Source of the DNA: Actinomycetes bacterium
GTDB taxonomy: Bacteria > Actinomycetota > Acidimicrobiia > Acidimicrobiales > RAAP-2
Direction: 5' to 3'
Length of the DNA: 11,349 bases
Assembly: GCA_021791615.1 (NCBI GenBank)
Contig: JAJYWG010000415.1
Coordinates: 1 to 11,349, forward strand
In this document: positions 6,444 to 11,349 of the stretch, one piece after another
How positions within the stretch are numbered: position 1 is the first letter of the stretch
Layout of the letters: each line of letters opens with the position of its first letter
Notes under the pieces: generated by a model
Database searches by the model: none
What the model was told of the DNA's origin: nothing
Seen by the model: only the letters and a program-made list of their open reading frames with translations
Translations under genes and position numbers: made by a program

Positions 6444-7598
6444 ATGAGAAGGGAGAGGGCCACGACCCGCGTCAGCCAGCGTCTCCGGCGACATCGGCAA
6501 CGATCACGGCCCGCTCGCCGCAACGCCGCAATTGCCGGCGTGCTAGCCGCTGGCGCACTGTTGCTGGGAGCATGCGGAGCAGCGGGCAGCGCGCCCCAAA
6601 GCGCTCGCTCCAGCCGTATCGCCAAGGTCGCTGCGAGCGACCCGGCGGGATGCACAACCACGGTGCACGGAGACGTCCCCGGCCCGGCATCGCTCACCGC
6701 GGGGTGGGCCAGTGATCTCCTGAGCGTCGGCGGCTACAAGCTGCCAGCGGCGACCGTCATCGACGTGGCCCAGCACGTCGCGTTCAGCCCGCCCGGCGTG
6801 GTTTCCCTCCCCGTCCAACCCGGTCCGATCGCCACCAAGGCATCGGCTATCGCAACCGCCAGGAGGGCTGCTCACCTCCCGAGATCCTCGGCACAGGCCA
6901 AGCTGTCCTCCTGGGCCGAGATCTCCGCCCTGCTCCGAGCCGACCACGCCGCCACCTCCTCAGGAGCATTCCTCGTCCCGAAGCCGTGGCAGCCGGTCTG
7001 GGCCGTGCTCTTGACTGGAGCGTCCCCCAGCCCCGGGTCGACCAGCACTTCCTCGACGTCGTCGGGCACTGAGCTGGCGGTCATTGACGCAGCCTCGGGC
7101 ACGGCCGTGAACGTCGCCGCGATTGCCCACCAAGCATGGTTCGCAGCGCTCACCAACCGGGACCCGAGCCTTGGAGGATGCCCCGGCGGCTCGACTGCTC
7201 ACCTCCCCTTCGGCGTCCTCACGAGGGACGAGGAGACCTACGTCGCCACCTCATCGCCTGGACCCCTGGGCGCCCAGGGGGCTACCACGACCGTGATCTT
7301 GAAGCTCACCACCGTCTCCGTGCTCAACCGTGCCGACCCGGGCCTCTACGGAGGCTGCGTACAGCAGAACTGCTCCCTGGACGAGCTCGTCTGGCCCCTC
7401 GTCGTCGTCGTGCGCGCGCCAGCCGGCAAGACGCTCTCCTGCCTCCCACCCTGGGCGTCCTATCCTGCCGGCTACCAGCCCAAACAGGTCCACCAGTACG
7501 TCACGATCGGCGTCGCGGGCAACTCCGGCATCATCTGTGGTCCGTTCCCGAAGTGGGTCAACCAGTTGCAGGACCTGGCACCCCCGGTGTCGAAGTGA
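6444..7598 (+). CDS. Secreted lipoprotein, function unknown (lipoprotein 3)
   Basis: The product is 384 aa. A long, very basic N-region (MRRERATTRVSQRLRRHRQR, then SRPARR) precedes a hydrophobic core and the lipobox LLLGAC; Cys44 is the probable anchor. Long arginine-rich N-regions are shared with lipoprotein 2. The mature domain has no family I can name. About residues 130-215 (ATKASAIATARRAAHLP, then PWQPVWAVLLTG and ELAVIDAASGTAVNVA) have the feel of a PepSY-like domain, an Ala-rich helix followed by strands ending in 'V-I-D-A-x-S-G', but this is weak. The C-terminal third holds cysteines in GGCVQQNCSLDE, TLSCLPPW and SGIICGPFP, possibly disulfide-bonded. The gene stands apart from the operon before it, with its own probable ECF promoter. 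Confidence 0.8.
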   Translation: MRRERATTRVSQRLRRHRQRSRPARRNAAIAGVLAAGALLLGACGAAGSAPQSARSSRIAKVAASDPAGCTTTVHGDVPGPASLTAGWASDLLSVGGYKLPAATVIDVAQHVAFSPPGVVSLPVQPGPIATKASAIATARRAAHLPRSSAQAKLSSWAEISALLRADHAATSSGAFLVPKPWQPVWAVLLTGASPSPGSTSTSSTSSGTELAVIDAASGTAVNVAAIAHQAWFAALTNRDPSLGGCPGGSTAHLPFGVLTRDEETYVATSSPGPLGAQGATTTVILKLTTVSVLNRADPGLYGGCVQQNCSLDELVWPLVVVVRAPAGKTLSCLPPWASYPAGYQPKQVHQYVTIGVAGNSGIICGPFPKWVNQLQDLAPPVSK

Positions 7599-7921
7599 GG
7601 TGCGGACGACCGTGGTTGCGCCATGAATGAGTCGGCGGGAACCTCCTCGGGGGTGGAGGCGTCGAACTGGTGTGACCATCCGATGACCCTCGATTGGTGG
7701 ACTCCACCGGTGTTGGCCGCGGCGTCGGCACCGGCGAATTTCACGAAGATCGGCTTCGCCTCCAGCGGGACATGCTCGCCAGGCTACGGAAGTGCTTCTG
7801 GATACAACCAACAACTGGGGAGCTGGGGCCCTTCGGGAGCCAGCTAGAACTCATTCAGCATCTGGACGAAGTAGCACTGTGGATAGGAGTCGAGGTGGAC
7901 ATTCTTGGCCGTGGTCCAGTC
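7599..7921. other. Scrambled region after lipoprotein 3, possible gene fragments
   Basis: No gene here is convincing. The stretch holds a promoter motif (7638-7663) and then DNA whose third-base GC bias falls on coordinates congruent to 2 mod 3. This fits either a small plus-strand protein (ATG 7683 to TAG 7847, 54 aa, starting MTLDWWTPPVL) or minus-strand reading. On the minus strand, 7963 down to 7844 is open for 39 codons (LNQRFTSHDWTTAKN, then NVHLDSYPQCYFVQMLNEF and TAG) with mostly C/G third bases, like the end of a real protein. Because both readings share the same wobble positions, the strand cannot be settled by composition. I read it as remnants joined by rearrangement. Confidence 0.35.
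7638..7663 (+). promoter_or_regulatory. Orphan copy of the ECF-type promoter motif
   Basis: GGAAC (7638-7642), 17 nt, then CGTC (7660-7663) is an exact third match to the motif before the lipoprotein genes. Here no good gene begins 8-9 nt downstream: a GTG at 7672 stops after four codons, and ATG 7683 opens only a 54-codon frame. It may have driven a gene since lost, or be a chance match. Confidence 0.4.
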
Positions 7922-8545
7922 GTGGGAGGTGAAGCGCTGGTTCAGCGGGCGTGTCGAGGCAGTTTAGCACGAAGGCTTGGCTTGACCTTAGCTGGATTGG
8001 CTATTATCACGGCAGGTCTTATCACGGCGCTTATAGCAGCAGGTCCACGTCACACAATCCGGGCGAACGGCGCAACAATCCGGCCATATGCCTACCGTGG
8101 CAACTACCCATCTGTTACTCGCTACGACGGCGGGAAGATCACGATCGCGCCGCCTGATCCGAGTGCAGCCGCCAGGTATACGGCGACTCCACAAGATGTC
8201 TACAACTCATTTGTGTCGAAGAGCCCGGCAGCAGCCGCGGCTCGTGCGGCTGGCTTTGGCATGGCCGAGATCTACAAGGCAACCTATAGCGACCGTGGCC
8301 AGGGTGTGCTCAACATTTCGACGAATGTAATTACCCCTGCCTACCACAATACTCCTGTATGGATCCTGACTTATCAAGGCGTGCATTGGCCGGTTGGTGG
8401 CACTGGCGGTCAGGCCATACCGTCCCCTGAAGGTGGGAAGGGCACCTATAGGCCGAGCCAGCTGTCTCCCGGTCTCCAGAACGTTTACGTAATCTTCAAT
8501 CCGGCAGGTGACTGCCTTGATACAATAGTTCTCCCTGCCGGATAG
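7922..8545 (+). CDS. Membrane-anchored extracytoplasmic protein, function unknown; 5' end uncertain
   Basis: The plus frame is open from 7694 to 8545, but before about 7945 its third-base composition is not coding-like and another frame is favoured. I therefore place the start at GTG 7922, without a ribosome site to confirm it; the true N-terminus may be lost. The product from there is 207 aa: a short basic head, a membrane helix (about 20-40, LTLAGLAIITAGLITALIAA), then an extracytoplasmic domain with TPQDVYNSFVSKSPAAAAAR, NTPVWILTYQGVHWPVGG and NVYVIFNPAGDCLDTIVLPA. The domain loosely recalls the 'PVW-x-L-x-x-G' part of lipoprotein 3. GC content and codon use are clearly lower than in the upstream genes, suggesting separate origin. 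A 9-bp inverted repeat overlaps the stop region. Confidence 0.55.
   Translation: MGGEALVQRACRGSLARRLGLTLAGLAIITAGLITALIAAGPRHTIRANGATIRPYAYRGNYPSVTRYDGGKITIAPPDPSAAARYTATPQDVYNSFVSKSPAAAAARAAGFGMAEIYKATYSDRGQGVLNISTNVITPAYHNTPVWILTYQGVHWPVGGTGGQAIPSPEGGKGTYRPSQLSPGLQNVYVIFNPAGDCLDTIVLPAG
8500..8542 (+). repeat. 9-bp inverted repeat at the end of the membrane-protein gene
   Basis: TCCGGCAGG (8500-8508) and CCTGCCGGA (8534-8542) are perfect inverted copies separated by 25 nt. They cover the last codons of the gene, ending 3 nt before the end of the stop codon at 8545. A terminator-like RNA hairpin is possible, but the loop is long and no T-tract follows. Confidence 0.35.
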
Positions 8546-8887
8546 CTCGTCATTACGCACCTCAGTGGCACTGGCTGTAGGGATAGGGCATCGACGATTG
8601 GTAACGTACGCGAGCTGCTCTATCCTCCTTGGCATATGAGGCCTGCTGCCTGCCTGGTCCGCTTCTCATCTTGGCTGTACCTCGCCGCGCTATAGGAAGC
8701 CTCTTGGTCTACTAAGGCGTGTGACTGTGAGATTTCGTGCCGGCCTTGACGGGATCTCCAACAGCGGCAGCTGTGCGATTCGGATCCCTGTAGGGACGAG
8801 CGGTTTGGTTGGCATATTCGTTCATATACCGCAAAGTGCGATCGTTCCAAAGCTTGAAACTGGTACAGTGCAGTTAGCTCCACTTTC
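8546..8887. other. Lower-GC stretch without a convincing gene
   Basis: This gap lies between the membrane-protein gene and the transposase remnant. Base composition is lower in GC than the left half of the window. A GTG at 8721 opens 84 codons (starting MTVRFRAGLDGISN) but runs antisense into the transposase end and has no ribosome site; at best its first part is a gene fragment. The outer end of the IS should lie here if preserved, but I could not identify an inverted repeat or target duplication. Confidence 0.4.
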
Positions 8888-9535
8888 TCAGCTATGCCGC
8901 GACGTCCTCCCAGGCCAGGCGCAGGATGGTGTTTCTTGGTCCGTGGGTGGCTCGGGGGCAACGGTTCGTAAATAGCTGGCAATGATCACCCGCCGGAGCT
9001 TGGTCAACATGTCGAGGACGGAGGGTTGGGTCTTCTCCCGGTACCAGGGAGCGAGCTCGCGGCGTTGGTCAACGTCGTCAGGGTGGTACCCGACCGTCGC
9101 GTACCAGATGATGGCGAGGGTGTTCACGATGAGAGCGAACGGGACGGTGCGCTTGGTGGCGTGGCGTACGCGGTTGCGAGCTTGGCCGACGCTACCGGTC
9201 TGCTTCGCGTCTTCTATACAGACCTCGATGGACCAGCGCGAGGCATAGCGCTCAATGATCTTCGCGGCGCTGGCCGCGAGGTCGGTAGTCACGAGCGCCA
9301 CGTCGTAGGCGGTCTTCGACTTGTCTCGGACCAAGGCGACCTGGACTGCTAGACGCCCGAACACGCCATACCAGAGACAGCAGATCAGCGCGACCGAGAC
9401 GGTAGCGGTCGTGCCGTAGCGGGTGACGGTCGCGGAAGTGAACGCGGCATTGCCCGCGAGTCTCGCGAGAGAGGCCAGCTTCGCCCCTTTGAGCCGGCGT
9501 CGCCCGCGCTTGGCGGTGCGACGCGGCGTATGCAT
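8888..9535 (-). pseudogene. IS701/IS4-like DDE transposase, C-terminal half only
   Basis: The frame holds 215 codons, about half of the usual 400-470 for such transposases. The visible start MHTPRRTAKRGRRRLKGAKL matches the 'GKRGRPRLKGAR' linker normally found mid-protein, so ATG 9535 is not the true start. Downstream are VTRYGTTATVSV, VQVALVRDK, YDVALVTTDLAASAAKIIER and YASRWSIEVCIEDAKQ, which fits the IS4-type Y-(2)-R-(3)-E-(6)-K signature carrying the catalytic Glu. Then come RTVPFALIVNTLAIIWYA, APWYREKTQPSVLDMLTKLR and RRVIIASYL. The catalytic Asp residues upstream are missing. The end is also damaged: after PTDQE the frame gives TPSCAWPGR, while the alternative frame reads TILRLAWEDVAA and stops at 8892, as if two bases had been added. 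It cannot be an active transposase. Confidence 0.85.
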
Positions 9536-9557
9536 CCGGGGAACCTGGAATCATTGC

Positions 9558-9939
9558 AGCGTGATAGCCATGCTGGGCGACGGGCCGCTGCTCTACCGAG
9601 GGCGGAACGACGGCCAGCTGAAGGTGAGCGGCTACCGGGTAGAGCTGAGCGAGCTGCGCCGGCACACGCTGGAGATGCCGGGGATCGCCGAGGCCGTCTT
9701 TGAGATTGTGCACCGTCGACCGGCTGGAAGCGTTCGTCGTCCCCCGGGACGGCGCAGGCCAGGAGCGCCAGGCACCGGACGTGCCTCAGGCCGTCCGCAG
9801 TCCCTGGCCGCCGCCCTCCCCGCGGCGCGGGTCCCGAAAGACGTCCATGTCGTGAGCAAGCTGGTCTTCAACACCCACGGGAAGTGCGACCTGGAGGCGA
9901 CCCGTGCGCTCCGGGTGGAAGTGAGAAGGAGCACGAGCG
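9558..9939 (+). pseudogene. AMP-binding (adenylation) enzyme, C-terminal fragment with two frameshifts
   Basis: The fragment starts VIAMLGDGPLLYRGRND, then GQLKVSGYRVELSELRRHTL. This is the A8 region of acyl-AMP synthetases and NRPS adenylation domains ('GD...GR.D.Q.K..GYR.E'). The frame is lost near 9715 (one net added base or a 4-base insertion) and continues one frame over as DRLEAFVVPRDGAGQE. It returns near 9797 (one base lost) to give QSLAAALPAARVPKDVHVVS, then KLVFNTHGKCDLEAT, which contains the A10-type lysine (THGKCD). The upstream four-fifths of the enzyme are missing; the break at about 9550 coincides with the broken transposase. No stop occurs before the methyltransferase start in the final frame. 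Such enzymes activate amino or aryl acids in peptide or siderophore biosynthesis; the substrate cannot be read from this piece. Confidence 0.75.
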
Positions 9940-10737
9940 ATGAGCACCTATCAGGAGCCCACCGGCGCGAACGCCACGGCACGGCCGGAGGTCCAGGAGC
10001 TGGCCTCTGCCGGGTTCGCCAACGGAACCGTCTACGAGACGGGCCGGCCCGGTTACGCCGCGGAAGCGGTCGCGTTCTTGGTGGAAGGGCTCGGGGTCAC
10101 CGAAGGCCGGACTGTGCTGGACCTCGGTGTTGGCACAGGCAAGGTCACCCGCCAGCTCGTGCCCTTCGGAGCCGACCTCGTGGCCGTCGAGCCCTCCGCT
10201 GCCATGCGCGAGGAGTTCGCCCGGCAACTGCCAGGCGTCCCCGTTCTGGACGGGTCGGGCGAGGCCATCCCGCTCGGCGACAACACGCTGGACGCGGTCA
10301 TCGTGGCACAGGCCTTCCACTGGTTCGACGCCCCTCGTGCGCTCGCCGAGATCGCTCGGGTGCTCCGCCCCGGCGGATGCCTCGGCATGATCTGGAACGA
10401 GCGGGACGAGTGCGAGACGTGGGCCTCCCGGCTGAGCGAGGCCATGCACTGGCACGAGCGCCAGCCCTACCCGGTGGGCATGGACTTCCGGCCCATCGTG
10501 CTGGGGCACCCGGCTTTCGTGGAAGGCGAACGGCGACAGTTCCGCTTCGCCAAGCAGGTGGACCACGCCCGCCTACGCCAGCGGGTGCTGTCGACCAGCT
10601 ACATCGCCGCGGCGCCGCAGGACGAGCAGGCGGGCTTCCGCGCCGCCGCCGAGGTGGTCATCGCCCAGCTCCCCGAGCCGGTCGACCTCCCCTACCTGAC
10701 CGACGCGTACGTCTTCCAGACGGGAGGCAGGGCGTGA
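9940..10737 (+). CDS. Class I SAM-dependent methyltransferase
   Basis: The product is 265 aa from ATG 9940, with GAAGGAG (9925-9931) 8 nt upstream. Motif I is VLDLGVGTGKVTRQL (about residues 53-67), the glycine-rich SAM-binding loop. The acidic residue ending strand 2 is in LVAVEPSAAMREEF. Motif II/III follows as EAIPLGDNTLDAVIVAQAFH with WFD after it, then ALAEIARVLRPGG, the usual motif IV region of UbiE/SmtA-like methyltransferases. Length is normal and no damage is seen; it is the only intact gene in the right half. It follows the adenylation fragment and overlaps the next start by 4 nt (GTGA), so it belonged to a biosynthetic operon. The methyl acceptor, probably a small molecule, is unknown. 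Start is secure. Confidence 0.9.
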   Translation: MSTYQEPTGANATARPEVQELASAGFANGTVYETGRPGYAAEAVAFLVEGLGVTEGRTVLDLGVGTGKVTRQLVPFGADLVAVEPSAAMREEFARQLPGVPVLDGSGEAIPLGDNTLDAVIVAQAFHWFDAPRALAEIARVLRPGGCLGMIWNERDECETWASRLSEAMHWHERQPYPVGMDFRPIVLGHPAFVEGERRQFRFAKQVDHARLRQRVLSTSYIAAAPQDEQAGFRAAAEVVIAQLPEPVDLPYLTDAYVFQTGGRA

Positions 10738-10901
10738 CAGCCAAGGCTGACGTCCTCGTCGCCGGCGCGGGCATCGTCGGGCTCAGCAGGGCGGTCGCCC
10801 TGCTGTCGACGTTCGCGGCATCTCCTCAGTTCTCTGTCCATCCTCGCCGGCGAGCCGTACAAGCTCATCGATCCCGCCCCGCACCGTCGAGTAGGGAGTA
10901 G
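10734..10901 (+). pseudogene. FAD-dependent oxidoreductase, N-terminal stub
   Basis: GTG 10734 overlaps the methyltransferase stop (GTGA). The first 23 codons read VTAKADVLVAGAGIVGLSRA and VAL, a beta-strand plus GxGxxG loop of an FAD-binding Rossmann fold, as in FAD monooxygenases and DAO-type oxidoreductases. Similarity stops at about 10803; the frame then runs through unrelated sequence to a stop at 10901. The rest of the enzyme (normally 350 residues or more) is missing, so this is a deletion remnant. In another frame, about 10832-10890 reads SLSILAGEPYKLIDPAPHRR with mostly C/G third bases, perhaps the tail of a different gene joined at the break. Confidence 0.75.
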
Positions 10902-10986
10902 TCGGAATGGGTGTGGAGATGCACGAAGGACTGTGGTGCCACCACGGCACATGGGAATGGGCCCCTGCCGCCCACTGTTGGGCCCG

Positions 10987-11026
10987 AAAAATCTCAGTTG
11001 GTTCCCGGGAACCAACTGAGATTTTT
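10987..11026. terminator. Perfect 40-bp palindrome, probable bidirectional terminator
   Basis: The 20 nt at 10987-11006 (five A, then TCTCAGTTGGTTCCC) are followed directly by their exact reverse complement at 11007-11026 (GGGAACCAACTGAGA, then TTTT). As RNA this gives a long stem with the centre CCGG as loop and a U5 run on the 3' side, on either strand: the form of an intrinsic terminator. The perfect symmetry with no spacer would also fit two IS terminal repeats brought together, or a protein-binding palindrome. No gene ends close by except the broken oxidoreductase. Confidence 0.6.
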
Positions 11027-11078
11027 GTCCAGCTACGCCCGTACCCTCACCGGACTCCTCGCCCTCACCGGGACCGCT

Positions 11079-11229
11079 CCACCCCGGACACGCGTCCGCC
11101 CTACGAGTCCTTTGCATGGCTCGATAGCGCGACACCATGCCCCACCCCGGACACGCGTCCGCCCTACGAGTCCTTTGCATGGCTCGATAGCGCGACACCA
11201 TGCCCCACCCCGGACACGCGTCCGCCCTA
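11079..11229. repeat. Tandem 63-bp direct repeat, two full copies plus 25 bp
   Basis: Copies lie at 11079-11141, 11142-11204 and a partial one at 11205-11229, with no mismatch that I can find. Each unit contains CGGAC-ACGC-GTCCG (5-bp stem, at 11085-11098 in copy 1) and GCATGG / CCATGC (6-bp arms, 15-nt spacer, 11114-11140 in copy 1). The period is a multiple of three, so the frames stay open and the unit reads as a 21-residue peptide repeat on either strand (plus strand: TPDTRPPYESFAWLDSATPC). No start or ribosome site supports translation, so I take it as a structured DNA repeat. Confidence 0.9.
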
Positions 11230-11349
11230 AATCGACGTCGAAACGCCAGCAGCCTCCCTTGCCAGAAGCCGCACAGTGGTTATCCACAGGTGAACCTCAT
11301 CGGCTCCTCAACAACAAGAACCCGTTACAGGCAATGGCTCTGACTAGGG
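11230..11349. other. Window end: no gene seen; one DnaA-box-like site
   Basis: This stretch has no convincing gene. It contains TTATCCACA at 11280-11288, identical to the consensus DnaA box and embedded in a small GTGG-TTAT-CCAC inverted repeat. The final 40 bases could be read as coding (LNNKNPLQAMALTR in one plus frame), but nothing supports that beyond an open frame. Confidence 0.4.

Noticed and set aside
8721..8975. An 84-codon GTG-started gene
   Set aside because: Its second half is antisense to the transposase C-terminus, it has no ribosome site and no recognisable motif; kept only as a possible fragment in the gap description.
9423..10901. A 492-codon plus-strand open frame spanning this interval
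   Set aside because: It is a chance frame in GC-rich DNA. It starts antisense to the transposase, passes through the adenylation fragment, then runs out of frame through the intact methyltransferase (Arg/Gly/Pro-rich nonsense) before entering the oxidoreductase stub.
11079..11229. CRISPR array
   Set aside because: The copies are contiguous with a 63-bp unit and contain no unique spacers.
10907..11230. A 107-codon plus-strand frame across the palindrome and tandem repeat
   Set aside because: It reads straight through the 40-bp palindrome and repeats, has no ribosome site or domain, and the repeat keeps all frames open simply because its period is a multiple of three.

Overview
The window is high-GC DNA with GC-rich third codon positions, ECF sigma factors, Ala/Arg-rich proteins and apparently leaderless genes. 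This suggests an actinobacterium; a more precise placement would be a guess. It falls into two halves: an ordered envelope-signalling region (about 1-7600) and a scrambled accessory region (about 7600-11349) made of gene fragments, one IS remnant, one intact methyltransferase and a structured repeat tail.

Signalling half. After the last 59 codons of a MacB/FtsX-type ABC permease (2-181) come two similar modules. Module 1 is a lipoprotein on the minus strand (316-1587), divergent from an ECF sigma factor (1854-2357), which overlaps by 8 nt a single-pass membrane protein with an extracytoplasmic beta-propeller (2350-3672). Module 2 is a lipoprotein (3798-4385), a second ECF sigma factor with a frameshift between its two domains (4434-4924), a second single-pass propeller protein of the BNR/Asp-box type (4917-6314), and a third lipoprotein (6444-7598). 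Both propeller proteins carry the hexapeptide HQRRQR just before the membrane segment. Both overlap their sigma gene by the same 8-nt arrangement, ATGNCTGA. By position and topology they are candidate membrane-bound anti-sigma/sensor proteins.

A promoter motif GGAAC-N17-CGTC, of the type used by ECF sigma factors, lies 8-9 nt before the start codons of two lipoprotein genes. One-mismatch versions lie 9 nt before the third lipoprotein gene and 8 nt before sigma 1. A further exact copy (7638-7663) now faces scrambled DNA. I infer a small autoregulated regulon: sigma 1 and its propeller partner would control three surface lipoproteins with leaderless mRNAs, and would drive sigma 2 by read-through from the second lipoprotein gene. 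This circuit is the most interesting content of the window.

Accessory half. A lower-GC gene for a membrane-anchored protein has an uncertain 5' end (7922-8545) and follows DNA that looks like gene fragments. Next comes the C-terminal half of an IS701/IS4-like DDE transposase on the minus strand (8888-9535). Its 5' end abuts, at about 9550, the C-terminal piece of an AMP-binding (adenylation) enzyme damaged by two opposite frameshifts (9558-9939). An intact SAM-dependent methyltransferase (9940-10737) follows, overlapping by 4 nt the first codons of an FAD-dependent oxidoreductase that is then cut off. These look like the remains of a biosynthetic cluster. The right end holds a perfect 40-bp palindrome (probable terminator or fused inverted repeats), 2.4 tandem copies of a 63-bp unit, and one exact DnaA-box-like 9-mer. 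No tRNA, rRNA or CRISPR array was seen.
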